Part shown: in pieces, positions 27,792 to 37,034 of the stretch
Layout of the letters: each line of letters opens with the position of its first letter
How positions within the stretch are numbered: position 1 is the first letter of the stretch
Origin: Streptomyces beigongshangae
Lineage (GTDB): Bacteria > Actinomycetota > Actinomycetes > Streptomycetales > Streptomycetaceae
Assembly: GCF_019710745.1 (NCBI RefSeq)
Contig: NZ_JAHKJW010000008.1
Coordinates: forward strand, 1-64,000
Direction of reading: 5' to 3'
Length of the DNA: 64,000 nucleotides
Notes under the pieces: model-generated
Told to the model about the DNA's origin: nothing
Databases searched by the model: none
Seen by the model: only the letters and a program-made list of their open reading frames with translations
Made by a program: the position numbers and the translations under genes

Positions 27792-29783
27792 ATGCGGACA
27801 CCTGTGCGCCCTCTGCGCCCCCTCATCCGGAGATCGCTCGCGACGGCGGCCACCGCCGCCCTGGCGGCCGCTCTCCTGACCCCGGCCGCCTCGGCCGCCC
27901 CGCCCGCCCCGCCCGGCGCCCACAGCGCTCCGCGCGAGAGCACCCCGGTCCACTCGTACGACGACGCGATCCGTGAGTCCGTCTGGGTGGACACCCGGCT
28001 GGACAGCGACGCCGACGGAAGGACCGACCGCGTCGCCGTCGACATCGTGCGTCCCCGCGAACCCGCCCGGCAGGGCCGCAAGATCCCCGTGATCATGGAC
28101 GCCAGCCCGTACTACTCCTGCTGCGGACGCGGCAACGAGAGCCAGCGCAAGACCTACGACGCCGACGGCGACATCGTCCAGATGCCGCTGTACTACGACA
28201 ACTACTTCGTACCGCGCGGCTACGCCTTCGTGGCCGTGGACCTCGCCGGCACCAACCGCTCCGACGGCTGCGTGGACGTCGGCGGCCGCTCCGACGTCCG
28301 GTCCGCGAAGGCCGTCGTCGACTGGCTGAACGGCCGCGGCAAGGGCTACACCTCCCGTACGGGGAGCACGAAGGCCGCGGCCGGCTGGACCAACGGCAGA
28401 ACCGGCATGATCGGCAAGAGCTACGACGGCACGATCGCCAACGGCGTCGCCGCCACCGGCGTCGAGGGCCTGGAGACGATCGTCCCCATCGCCGCCATCT
28501 CCTCCTGGTACGACTACTACTTCGCCCAGGGCGCCCCCCTCTACGACTCCGGCCCGGAGTGGCTGTCGGACTACGTGGAGAGTCCCGAGGCCCGCGCCAG
28601 GTGCGCCGCCGTCCAGCGGGAGATCGTCGAGGGCGCCCCGCGCACCGGCGACCGGACGAAGTTCTGGACCGAGCGCGACTACGTGAAGGACGTCCACAAG
28701 GTCGACGCCAGCGTCTTCGTCATCCACGGCATGCAGGACCTCAACGTCCGCCCGAAACACTTCGGCCAGTGGTGGGACGGCCTCGCGGAGAACGGCGTCG
28801 ACCGCAAGATCTGGCTGTCCCAGACCGGCCACGTCGACCCCTTCGACTTCCGCCGCGCCGAGTGGGCCGACACCCTGCACCGCTGGTTCGACCACGAACT
28901 CCTCGGCTACGACAACGGCGTCGACGACGAACCCATGGCCGACATCGAGCGCGCCCCCGACCGGTGGGTCACCTCCGACGTCTGGCCGCCGCGCGCCACC
29001 GGTACCGTGACCCTGCGCCCGGACAAGGGCGGGCAGGCGGGCGTCGGCACCCTCGGACTGCGTACCGGATCGGGCACCGAGACCTTCACCGACGACCCGG
29101 GCCAGGACGAGGGCGACTGGGCGGCCGGGATCGACCGCCCCACGTCCGCCAAGGCCGGCTTCGTCACCCGGCCGCTCACCCGCGACGTCCGCCTGTCCGG
29201 CTCGTCCAGGGTGACCGTCACCGCCACGCCGACCACGTCGAGCGCGCACCTGTCCGCCGTCCTGGTCGACCTCGGCCCCGACACCATCAGGGACTACGCC
29301 GCCACCGGCGAGGGCATCACGACCCTCGCCGAGCGCACCTGCTGGGGACCGAGCACCCCCGGCGACAGCTCCTGCTTCAGGGAGACCGCCGCCAGGACCA
29401 CCGCCGTCGAGCACACGGTGTTCAGCCGCGGCTGGGCCGACCTGGGCAACCACGCGTCCGCCGGGAAGGGCGAACCGCTCACCCCGGGCAAGCGGTACAC
29501 CATCACCCTCGACCTGCACGCGAGCGACCACGTCGTCCCGAAGGGCCACCGGCTCGCGCTGATCGTCGCCGGCACCGACCAGGGTCTCATCGACCCGCCG
29601 TCGAGCACCCCGACCCTCACGCTCGACCTGTCCCGTACGTCGGCCCGTGTCCCGCTCGTCGGGGGCACCGCCGCCTTCGCCCGTGCCACCTCGGGATCCC
29701 CGCACATCACACCCGACGCGATCCTCGACGGAGTCGACGGACCCCGCGCCACCCACCGCGTCCCCGCAGGCGGCAGCCGATGA
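27792..29783 (+). CDS. Secreted X-Pro dipeptidyl-peptidase-type hydrolase (CocE/NonD)
   Basis: 663 aa. A twin-Arg-like signal peptide with an AxA cleavage region (about 1-36) is followed by an alpha/beta hydrolase with the S15/CocE nucleophile elbow GKSYDGT, acid GMQDLNV and histidine TGHVDPF. The C-terminal beta-jellyroll domain (about 430-620) is the family's X-Pro dipeptidyl-peptidase C-terminal domain. It probably removes Xaa-Pro dipeptides from peptides outside the cell. The TGA overlaps the ATG of the carboxypeptidase gene by 4 bp, so the two exopeptidases are made together. Confidence 0.9.
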   Translation: MRTPVRPLRPLIRRSLATAATAALAAALLTPAASAAPPAPPGAHSAPRESTPVHSYDDAIRESVWVDTRLDSDADGRTDRVAVDIVRPREPARQGRKIPVIMDASPYYSCCGRGNESQRKTYDADGDIVQMPLYYDNYFVPRGYAFVAVDLAGTNRSDGCVDVGGRSDVRSAKAVVDWLNGRGKGYTSRTGSTKAAAGWTNGRTGMIGKSYDGTIANGVAATGVEGLETIVPIAAISSWYDYYFAQGAPLYDSGPEWLSDYVESPEARARCAAVQREIVEGAPRTGDRTKFWTERDYVKDVHKVDASVFVIHGMQDLNVRPKHFGQWWDGLAENGVDRKIWLSQTGHVDPFDFRRAEWADTLHRWFDHELLGYDNGVDDEPMADIERAPDRWVTSDVWPPRATGTVTLRPDKGGQAGVGTLGLRTGSGTETFTDDPGQDEGDWAAGIDRPTSAKAGFVTRPLTRDVRLSGSSRVTVTATPTTSSAHLSAVLVDLGPDTIRDYAATGEGITTLAERTCWGPSTPGDSSCFRETAARTTAVEHTVFSRGWADLGNHASAGKGEPLTPGKRYTITLDLHASDHVVPKGHRLALIVAGTDQGLIDPPSSTPTLTLDLSRTSARVPLVGGTAAFARATSGSPHITPDAILDGVDGPRATHRVPAGGSR

Positions 29784-31144
29784 CACCACGGACGACACGA
29801 CGGATGGCACAACGAATGGCACGACGGCCGGCACGACCCACCGCACGACCGGTGACACGGGCGGTGGCGGCAGGCCGTACCGCGGTCCTCGCCCTGACGG
29901 CGGCGGTGCTCGCCGCCCCCCTCCTGACCGCGCCCGCCCACGCGGCCGAACGCCCGCCGCGCACCGGGTTCGAGCGGACCGGCGGAGCACGCTGGACGAC
30001 CCAGGACGAGGAGCATGCCTTCCTCACCGCCGTGGACCGGGCGAGCGACAGGGTCTCGCTCAGCCGCATAGGCACCACGAAGCAGGACCGCCCCGTCCAG
30101 CTCGTACGCGTCGGCAGCCGGCACGCCGCCACCACCGTGCTGCTCGTCTGCAGCCAGCACGGCGACGAGCCGTCCGGGCGCGAGGCGTGCCTCTCCGCCG
30201 TCCGCGACCTCGCCCACGCGAAGGACCCGCGCACCCGCGGGTTCCTCGACCGCACCACGGTGCTCGTCGTGCCCACCGCCAACCCGGACGGCCGGGCCGC
30301 CGGTACCCGCGGCAACAGCGACGGCGTCGACATCAACCGCGACCATCTCGCGCTGCGGACGGCCGAGGGCCGCGCCCTGGCCGCCGTCGTCCGCGACCGC
30401 GGGCCCGACGTGGTCTACGACCTGCACGAGTACGGGGCCACACCCCCGTACTACGACAAGGACCTCTTCGACCTCTGGCCGCGCAACCTCAACACCCACC
30501 CCGCCGTGCACGACGAGGCGCGGAGACTGTCGGGGGCGTACGTACGGCCCGCGGCCCGCGCCGCCGGCCACTCGATCGGCACGTACGGCATCTGGACCGA
30601 CCCGGTGACCGGCGACCCGGTCCAGCAGGTGGCGGGCGACGGGCAGGAGCGGATCCTGCGGAACATGTCCGGCGTCAAACACGGCGTCGGGCTGCTGATC
30701 GAGAGCCGCGTCGACCCCCTGACCGAGGCGGAGAAGGCCGACGGGGCGTTCAACAACCGGCGCCGCGTCCACTCCCAACTGGCGGCGCTGAAGGGCCTGT
30801 TCGACTTCACGGCCGAGCGGCGCGGCCGGGTCGCGGCGGCCACCTCGGCGGCCCGCCTGGCCGGTCACCGGGACACCGGACCGGTCTACACGGGAGGCGC
30901 GGACAACGACCCGGCCGAGCCGTCCGAGACCATCGGCGACCCGCCCTGCGCCTACCGGCTGACGGCGGATCAATACGCGGACGTAGGGGACGAACTGACC
31001 CTGCACGGCGTCAGGGTGCGCCAGGAGGCGTCCGGCGGCGCGGTCGTCCCGCTGCGCCAGTCCCTGCGCTCTCTCGTCCCGCTGCTGCTCGACGAACGCG
31101 CCCCGTACCACCTGACGACCGCGGAGCCCGACACCCGCTGCTGA
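29780..31144 (+). CDS. Secreted M14-family zinc carboxypeptidase
   Basis: 454 aa from ATG 29780. The long, highly basic N-terminus ends in a hydrophobic signal segment with an APAHA cleavage site (about residue 55). Peptidase M14 zinc ligands are visible: HxxE in [10 protein letters not shown] and the third histidine in [14 protein letters not shown] supplies the likely catalytic glutamate. It would trim C-terminal residues from peptides. Translationally coupled to the dipeptidyl-peptidase-type gene. Confidence 0.87.
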   Translation: MTPRTTRRMAQRMARRPARPTARPVTRAVAAGRTAVLALTAAVLAAPLLTAPAHAAERPPRTGFERTGGARWTTQDEEHAFLTAVDRASDRVSLSRIGTTKQDRPVQLVRVGSRHAATTVLLVCSQHGDEPSGREACLSAVRDLAHAKDPRTRGFLDRTTVLVVPTANPDGRAAGTRGNSDGVDINRDHLALRTAEGRALAAVVRDRGPDVVYDLHEYGATPPYYDKDLFDLWPRNLNTHPAVHDEARRLSGAYVRPAARAAGHSIGTYGIWTDPVTGDPVQQVAGDGQERILRNMSGVKHGVGLLIESRVDPLTEAEKADGAFNNRRRVHSQLAALKGLFDFTAERRGRVAAATSAARLAGHRDTGPVYTGGADNDPAEPSETIGDPPCAYRLTADQYADVGDELTLHGVRVRQEASGGAVVPLRQSLRSLVPLLLDERAPYHLTTAEPDTRC

Positions 31145-31182
31145 GGCGGTTGCTATCGGCGGCACCTGTGGTAGGTCCTAGG

Positions 31183-31202
31183 CACACAAAAAGATATGTG
31201 TG
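31183..31202. promoter_or_regulatory. CACACA/TGTGTG inverted repeat before the BCCT gene
   Basis: CACACA (31183-31188) and TGTGTG (31197-31202) face each other across an A-rich 8-base loop, 31-50 bp before the transporter ATG. The AT-rich patch is likely promoter or operator. It could instead be a weak terminator of the peptidase operon. Confidence 0.35.
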
Positions 31203-31232
31203 GCCGAAAGCTTTCCAGGGAAGGTGGCGCCG

Positions 31233-32942
31233 ATGACCGAAGATCTCAAGGACAGGGGAGGCCGGGGCGATCCGTCGGGCGTTCCCGGCGGCCCCGGCCA
31301 CCCTCAAACCGACCGCGTGGTGTTCGGTGTCACAGCCGCGCTCACCGTGGCCTTCGTGATCTGGGGATCGGTGGCCACCGACTCCCTGGAGAGCGCCTCC
31401 TCGAAAATGCTCAACGGCCTGATCCACAACGGCGGATGGGCGTTCATGCTCGCCGCCTCGGGGTTCGTGGTCTTCGCCCTGTGGCTCGCGGTCAGCCGTT
31501 ACGGAAGGATCCACCTCGGCGCGGAGGGCGAGGAGCCCGAGTTCCGCACCGTCTCCTGGGTGGCGATGATGTTCAGCGCCGGCATGGGCATCGGTCTGAT
31601 GTTCTACGGCGTGAGCGAGCCCCTCTCGCACTACTCGACGCCCCCGCCGGGCACCGACCCCGCCGACTCCGCGGAACGCATGGAGACGGCGATGGCCACC
31701 ACCCTCTTCCACTGGACGCTGCACCCCTGGGCGATCTACGCGGTGGTCGGTCTCGCCATCGCCTACAGCGCCTACCGCAAACGGCGCCGCCAGACCATCA
31801 GCGCGGTCTTCACCCCGCTCATCGGCGAGAAGCACGCGAACGGCTCGGCGGGCCGGGCGATCGACATCCTCGCCATCATCGCCACGATCTTCGGGTCGGC
31901 CGCCTCACTGGGACTGGGCGCCCTGCAGATCGGCTCCGGCTTCACGGAGCTGGACTGGATGGACGAGGTCAGCGACGGTCTGCTCGTCGCCATCATCGCC
32001 GTGCTGACCGTGGCGTTCGTCGCCTCGGCCGTCTCCGGCATCGAGAGGGGCATCCAGTGGCTGTCCAACACCAACATGGTGCTGGCCCTGGTGCTCGCGC
32101 TGTTCGTGTTCGTCGCGGGTCCCACGATCATCGTCCTGGACCTGCTGCCGACCTCGTTCTTCTCCTACCTCGGTGACCTGCCCCAGCTGGCGGGGCGCAC
32201 CGAGGCCAGCGGCGGCGAGGGCGTCGCGGACTGGCTCGGCAGCTGGACCGTCTTCTACTGGGCGTGGTGGATCTCCTGGACGCCCTTCGTCGGCATGTTC
32301 ATCGCCCGCATCAGCCGCGGCCGCACCATCCGGCAGTTCGTCGGCGGTGTCATCCTGGTGCCCAGCACGGTCAGCCTCGTCTGGTTCGCGGTCTTCGGCG
32401 GTTCGGCGATGAAGCTGAAGGAGGGCGGCGCGCTCGGCGACGAGTCGACCGCCGAGGGACAGCTCTTCGGTGTCCTGCAGGAGTTCCCCATCGCGACCGC
32501 CACCAGCCTGCTCGTGATGATCCTCGTCGGCATCTTCTTCGTCTCGGGCGCCGACGCCGCGTCCATCGTGATGGGCACGCTCTCCCAGAAGGGCGCCCTC
32601 GAACCCGGCCGCCTCGTGGTGGTGTTCTGGGGCGTGGTGACCGGAGCGGTCGCCGCCATCATGCTGCTGGTCGGCACGGAGGGCAACGCGCTCACCGGCC
32701 TGCAGAACCTCACCATCCTGGCCGCCGCGCCCTTCGTCCTCGTGATGATCGGCATGTGTGTCGCCCTCATGCGCGACCTGCGCAGGGACCCGGTCATCGT
32801 CCGCAACGAGATGGGCTCCGAAGCGGTGGAACTGGCCGTGATCGAGGGCCACCGCAAGTACGACGGCGACTTCGAGATCAGGGTGGGCCCGGGAGCCGGC
32901 ACGGAGACGGAGGGCGACCCCCTGGGCCACGACCACACCTGA
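31233..32942 (+). CDS. BCCT-family betaine/choline/carnitine transporter
   Basis: 569 aa from ATG 31233 with GGGAAGG upstream. About 12 membrane helices. The family signatures GMGIGLMFYGVSEPL and the tryptophan-rich WTVFYWAWWISWTPFVGMFI are intact. Sodium- or proton-coupled uptake of quaternary ammonium compounds such as glycine betaine, usually for osmoprotection. The hydrophilic C-terminal tail may sense osmotic state, as in BetP. No catabolic genes are adjacent. Confidence 0.93.
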   Translation: MTEDLKDRGGRGDPSGVPGGPGHPQTDRVVFGVTAALTVAFVIWGSVATDSLESASSKMLNGLIHNGGWAFMLAASGFVVFALWLAVSRYGRIHLGAEGEEPEFRTVSWVAMMFSAGMGIGLMFYGVSEPLSHYSTPPPGTDPADSAERMETAMATTLFHWTLHPWAIYAVVGLAIAYSAYRKRRRQTISAVFTPLIGEKHANGSAGRAIDILAIIATIFGSAASLGLGALQIGSGFTELDWMDEVSDGLLVAIIAVLTVAFVASAVSGIERGIQWLSNTNMVLALVLALFVFVAGPTIIVLDLLPTSFFSYLGDLPQLAGRTEASGGEGVADWLGSWTVFYWAWWISWTPFVGMFIARISRGRTIRQFVGGVILVPSTVSLVWFAVFGGSAMKLKEGGALGDESTAEGQLFGVLQEFPIATATSLLVMILVGIFFVSGADAASIVMGTLSQKGALEPGRLVVVFWGVVTGAVAAIMLLVGTEGNALTGLQNLTILAAAPFVLVMIGMCVALMRDLRRDPVIVRNEMGSEAVELAVIEGHRKYDGDFEIRVGPGAGTETEGDPLGHDHT

Positions 32943-32960
32943 CCGCCCCGCGCCACGACA

Positions 32961-33050
32961 GGGGCGCCCCACCTTTCCAGGCACGGGGCGCCCCACACCC
33001 CCAGGGGCGCGGGGAACTGCGCGACCGGCCACGACGCACCCGCGCCCGGC
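32961..33050. repeat. Dispersed GC-rich repeat with self-complementary blocks
   Basis: GGGGCGCCCC occurs at 32961-32970 and 32985-32994, and an AGGGGCGCGGGGAAC copy begins at 33003, extending as a 46-bp match to 6356. It lies between the BCCT stop and the converging D-amino-acid oxidase stop, where it may end transcription from both sides. Confidence 0.65.
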
Positions 33051-33097
33051 ACACGACCGTACCCACCCCCCCCACCCTTCTCCGACCCTCCGCACCC

Positions 33098-34066
33098 TCA
33101 CCCGCCGACGAGCCCCAGAACGACCTCCGCACACCCCCACGCCACAGTGACCCCCGCCCCACCGTGCCCGTAGTTGTGCACCAGCACCCCGGCCCCGCCC
33201 CCGCCGTCCGGGGCTACCCGTTCGAGCCGCACGGCCCCCCGCACGGGCCGCAACCCCACCCGGTGACCCAGCACCCGCGCCCCCGCGACCTCCGGCCGCA
33301 GCGCCGCGCACCGCTCGACGATCCCCGCGGCCACCGAGGGGTCCGGGACCGAAGACCACTCGTCCGGGTCCGTGGTCCCGCCCAGCACCAGCCGCCCCGG
33401 CTGCGGGAACAGGTACGTCGTCGTCCCGGCGGACGCGTCGGTCGACACCAGCCACGTCCGGATCCCCGGGTTCTCCACGATCACCAACTGCCCCCGCACG
33501 GGCCGGACCGCCGGGTCCCCCACGAGCTCCCGGGCCCCGAGCCCGGTGCAGTTGACGACCACCCCCGCCCGCGCCGCCGGCTCGGCGAGGTCCGTCACGG
33601 TGCGGGCCTCGACCGTCCCGCCCGCCCGCAGGAACCGCGACCGCAGCCACCCCAGGTGCACCGGCATGTCGATCAGCGGCAGCCGCGCCCACAGCCCCGG
33701 GCCCGCGTACTCCTCGGCCGTGGACTCCCGCAGCCCCGGCAGCCGGGCGGCGGCCCACGCCCGCTGCTCGTCCAGCCGCTCCTCGCCCATGACGCCCTCG
33801 ACCAGGCGTACGCCCGTCTCCCCGGGGCGCGCCGCCAGCTCCTCGTACACGGACAGCGACCGCAGCGCCCACCGGCGCGCGAGCCCCGTCGGCTCGATGG
33901 CGTACGGCCACCACAGCGCGCCCGCGACCGCCGAGGTGGTCCGCTCGGCGGGATCCCGCGTCCAGATCCGGACGCGCCGGCCGCTCTCGGCGAGCACGAC
34001 GGCCGTCGTGAGTCCTATGACCCCGCTGCCGACCACGATCACGTCACCGCTTCGATCTTCCGCCAC
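33098..34066 (-). CDS. D-amino-acid oxidase-type FAD oxidoreductase
   Basis: 322 aa from GTG 34066 (no clear ribosome site; start uncertain by a few codons). FAD-binding DVIVVGSGVIGLTTAVVLAESG at the N-terminus, SAVAGALWWPY (DAAO substrate entry), VVNCTGLGARELV and C-terminal VHNYGHGGAGVTVAWG are all DAAO family signatures. It oxidatively deaminates D-amino acids, producing H2O2 and keto acids. The converging BCCT gene is unrelated in function. Confidence 0.88.
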   Translation of the reverse strand: MAEDRSGDVIVVGSGVIGLTTAVVLAESGRRVRIWTRDPAERTTSAVAGALWWPYAIEPTGLARRWALRSLSVYEELAARPGETGVRLVEGVMGEERLDEQRAWAAARLPGLRESTAEEYAGPGLWARLPLIDMPVHLGWLRSRFLRAGGTVEARTVTDLAEPAARAGVVVNCTGLGARELVGDPAVRPVRGQLVIVENPGIRTWLVSTDASAGTTTYLFPQPGRLVLGGTTDPDEWSSVPDPSVAAGIVERCAALRPEVAGARVLGHRVGLRPVRGAVRLERVAPDGGGGAGVLVHNYGHGGAGVTVAWGCAEVVLGLVGG

Positions 34067-34132
34067 GCGGGGACCGTAGCGGAATACGTCATGCCGTGCT
34101 CGGAGTCCGCCCGATCCGGGAATACTCACAGC

Positions 34133-35170
34133 ATGTCTGCCGAGTACACGACCTTCGGCCTGGCACCGGCGATGCGTGCCGGTGGAGTACTGCCCAACGG
34201 TGACTACCGGGCGCACCGGGACTTCGTGGACTTCATAGTCGACGGACGTCCGCTGCTGTACGAGCTCTCCGACCTCGACGCCGTCTCCCCCCTCGCCTCC
34301 GACGTACCACCCGCGATCTTCACCGCCCAGGTGCGCAGCCTGCTGCTGGAAGCGGACCCTCCGCTGCCGGGAGGCCGGTACGTCGTCTACGGCTGCCCGG
34401 AGTGCGAGGACCTCGCCTGCGGCGCCGTGACCGCCGTGATCGACCGGCACGGCGACGACTTCGTGTGGCGCGACTTCGCCTGGCAGACCGGTGAACTCCC
34501 GGACCTGGAACGGAACGGCTACCACGGCATCGGCCCCTTCCGCTTCCGCGGCGACGAGTACCGTGCCGCCCTCGGTCCCCTGCTCGCCGGTCCCGCGGGG
34601 CTGGGCGGTGCTGCGGGCGAACGCCGCCGGGTCCTGCTCATCGGCGCCCGGGCCGCCGTCCTGGCCAAGCTCGCCGCCGCCCTGCGCATCATCGGCATCG
34701 GCGCCGACATCACCCGGGACGCCACCGCGGTCCCCGCCGACGAACTGCGCACCTACGGCGCCGTCGCCTTCGGCCGCGCCGTCTCCGAGCAGGAACGTGC
34801 CGCCGTACGCCGGTCCTTCGACGACGCCGGGGCCGACGTGGTGTACGTCGAGGAGCTGGCCCCGATCGTCCCGCTCCTGGTGGCCCAGATAGAGAACGCC
34901 CTGGACCGCAGCCCCCGTGGCCGGCGCCGGCTGGTCCGGCTGGTCGCCGCCGACGGCGAGGCGGGCGTCGAGGTCACCTCGCCCTGCCGGGTCCAGCTGA
35001 CCGCGTACCGCCTGGACCGTCTCTACCGCACCCATGCGCACGAGGTCTTCGACGGCGTCCTGGAGGCGGGCCGTCACCGGCTCGCGCTGGACGGGAGGGC
35101 GACGAGGGGGGAGTCGTTCATCGTGGCGCGGACGTCCGGGAGCGTCCTGGTGGAGGCGATGGCCCGCTGA
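34133..35170 (+). CDS. Conserved hypothetical two-part protein
   Basis: 345 aa from ATG 34133; no function recognised. The N-terminal part (about 1-150) has an ordered YGCPECEDLACGAVTAVI stretch with three cysteines. The C-terminal part (about 160-270) resembles a Rossmann-like domain beginning RRVLLIGARAAVLAKLAAAL, and the end is beta-rich. No signal peptide and no membrane segment. It is divergent from the DAAO gene and sits alone. Confidence 0.6.
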   Translation: MSAEYTTFGLAPAMRAGGVLPNGDYRAHRDFVDFIVDGRPLLYELSDLDAVSPLASDVPPAIFTAQVRSLLLEADPPLPGGRYVVYGCPECEDLACGAVTAVIDRHGDDFVWRDFAWQTGELPDLERNGYHGIGPFRFRGDEYRAALGPLLAGPAGLGGAAGERRRVLLIGARAAVLAKLAAALRIIGIGADITRDATAVPADELRTYGAVAFGRAVSEQERAAVRRSFDDAGADVVYVEELAPIVPLLVAQIENALDRSPRGRRRLVRLVAADGEAGVEVTSPCRVQLTAYRLDRLYRTHAHEVFDGVLEAGRHRLALDGRATRGESFIVARTSGSVLVEAMAR

Positions 35171-35306
35171 CACCCGCCGGCATCCGCCGCCACCTGCTGG
35201 TACCCGCCGGCACCCGTGCGCCGGCGGGCGGCGGGGAGCCCTCCGGCGCACGGGACGGAAACCCCGGCGCGGGCGTGCGGGCCCGGCGATTAGGATCGGC
35301 CTCCTG

Positions 35307-36947
35307 ATGACTGCCACCCTCGTCGCCAAGAACCTCGCCGCCGGCCACGGCGACCGCACGCTCTTCGCCGAACTCGACCTCGTCGTCGCGCCCGGCGACG
35401 TGATCGGACTCGTCGGCGCCAACGGCGCGGGCAAGTCCACCCTGCTGCGCATGCTCGCCGGTCTGGTCAAGCCCGACGAGGGAGAGCTGCGGCTCTCCCC
35501 GCCCGCCGCGTCCGTCGGCCATCTGCCGCAGGAGCCGGAGCGGCGTCCGGGCGAGACCGTGGGGGAGTTCCTGGCGCGCCGCACCGGCGTGGCCGAGGCC
35601 CAGCGCCTGATGGACGAGGCCACGCAGGCACTCGTCGACGGGGCGCCGGGCGCGGACGACGCGTACGCGGACACCCTGGAGCGCTGGCTCGCGCTCGGCG
35701 GCGCCGACCTCGACGAGCGGGCCGAGGAGGTGGCCGGGCAGCTCGGCCTCGCCGTCGGCCTCGACCAGCCGATGACCTCGCTCTCCGGCGGCCAGGCGGC
35801 CCGCGCCGGACTCGCCTCGCTGCTCCTGTCCCGCTACGACGTGTTCCTGCTCGACGAGCCGACCAACGACCTCGACCTGGACGGCCTGGAGCGCCTCGAA
35901 CGCTTCGTCGCGGGCCTGCGCGCGGGCACGGTCGTCGTCAGCCACGACCGCGAGTTCCTCACCCGCACGGTCACCAAGGTCCTCGAACTCGACCTGGCCC
36001 AGCAGCAGATCACCCTGTACGGCGGCGGCTACGAGGCGTACCTGGAGGAGCGGGAGGTGGCCCGCCGGCACACCCGCGAGGGATACGAGGAGTACGCCGA
36101 CAAGCGGTCCGCCCTGAAGGGCCGCGCCCAGATGCAGCGCTCCTGGATGGACAAGGGCGTCAAGAACGCCCGGCGCAAGGCGAACAACGACAACGACAAG
36201 ATCGGCCGCAAGTTCCGCAGCGAGGCCAGCGAGAAGCAGGCCGCGAAGGCCCGGCAGACGCAGCGCATGATCGAGCGGCTCGACGTGGTGGAGGAGCCCC
36301 GCAAGGAGTGGGAGCTGCGGATGGAGATCGCGGCGGCCCCGCGGTCGGGTTCCGTGGTCGCCACCCTGCGCGACGCCGAGGTCCGGCGCGGCGACTTCAC
36401 CTTCGGCCCGGCCACGCTCCAGATCGACTGGGCCGACCGGGTGGCCGTCACCGGCGCGAACGGCGCGGGCAAGTCCACGCTGCTCGGCGCGCTGCTCGGC
36501 CGGGTGCCCCTGGACGCGGGCCACGCCTCGCTCGGCTCGGGCGTGGTCGTCGGCGAGGTCGACCAGGCGCGCAAGCTGTTCCACGGCACCGAGGCCCTGC
36601 TCGACGCGTTCTGCGCGGCCGTCCCCGACACCGAGCCGGCCGAGGTGCGCACGCTGCTGGCCAAGTTCGGCCTCAAGGCGGACCACGTGCTGCGCCCGGC
36701 CGCGAGCCTCTCCCCGGGCGAGCGCACCCGCTCGGCGCTGGCCCTCCTCCAGGGCCGCGGCGTCAACCTCCTGGTCCTCGACGAGCCGACCAACCACCTG
36801 GACCTCCCGGCGATCGAGCAGCTGGAATCGGCCCTCGACTCCTACGCGGGCACCCTGCTCCTGGTGACCCACGACCGCCGCATGCTGAACGCGGTCCGCA
36901 CGACCCGCCGCCTGGAGGTCACAGCAGGAGAGGTGACAGAACACTAG
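35307..36947 (+). CDS. ABC-F family ATPase (second copy in window)
   Basis: 546 aa from ATG 35307. Two ABC domains with Walker A GANGAGKST in each, signatures LSGGQ and LSPGE, and LLDEPTNDLD / LDEPTNHLD. The inter-domain linker (about 240-330) is highly basic with a long helical region (KNARRKANNDNDK), matching Uup/EttA-like translation factors more than antibiotic-resistance proteins. The ribosome site is weak and a TAGGAT hexamer lies only 9 bp upstream of the ATG, so leaderless expression is possible. Monocistronic. Confidence 0.92.
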   Translation: MTATLVAKNLAAGHGDRTLFAELDLVVAPGDVIGLVGANGAGKSTLLRMLAGLVKPDEGELRLSPPAASVGHLPQEPERRPGETVGEFLARRTGVAEAQRLMDEATQALVDGAPGADDAYADTLERWLALGGADLDERAEEVAGQLGLAVGLDQPMTSLSGGQAARAGLASLLLSRYDVFLLDEPTNDLDLDGLERLERFVAGLRAGTVVVSHDREFLTRTVTKVLELDLAQQQITLYGGGYEAYLEEREVARRHTREGYEEYADKRSALKGRAQMQRSWMDKGVKNARRKANNDNDKIGRKFRSEASEKQAAKARQTQRMIERLDVVEEPRKEWELRMEIAAAPRSGSVVATLRDAEVRRGDFTFGPATLQIDWADRVAVTGANGAGKSTLLGALLGRVPLDAGHASLGSGVVVGEVDQARKLFHGTEALLDAFCAAVPDTEPAEVRTLLAKFGLKADHVLRPAASLSPGERTRSALALLQGRGVNLLVLDEPTNHLDLPAIEQLESALDSYAGTLLLVTHDRRMLNAVRTTRRLEVTAGEVTEH

Positions 36948-36982
36948 GCGCCCCCGTCAGGGGCGCGGGGAACCGCGCGGCC
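36948..36982. terminator. Hairpin and dispersed repeat after the ABC-F gene
   Basis: GCGCCCC (36948-36954) and GGGGCGC (36960-36966) form a perfect 7-bp stem directly after the TAG stop, and the repeat core at 36959-36982 is identical over 24 bases to the reverse-strand copy at 13278-13301. Intrinsic terminator is the simplest reading. Confidence 0.6.
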
Positions 36983-37034
36983 GGCCCCCACCGGGCCCGC
37001 ACCCGACAACGGCCCGGACCCGGCAGGCCGAACG

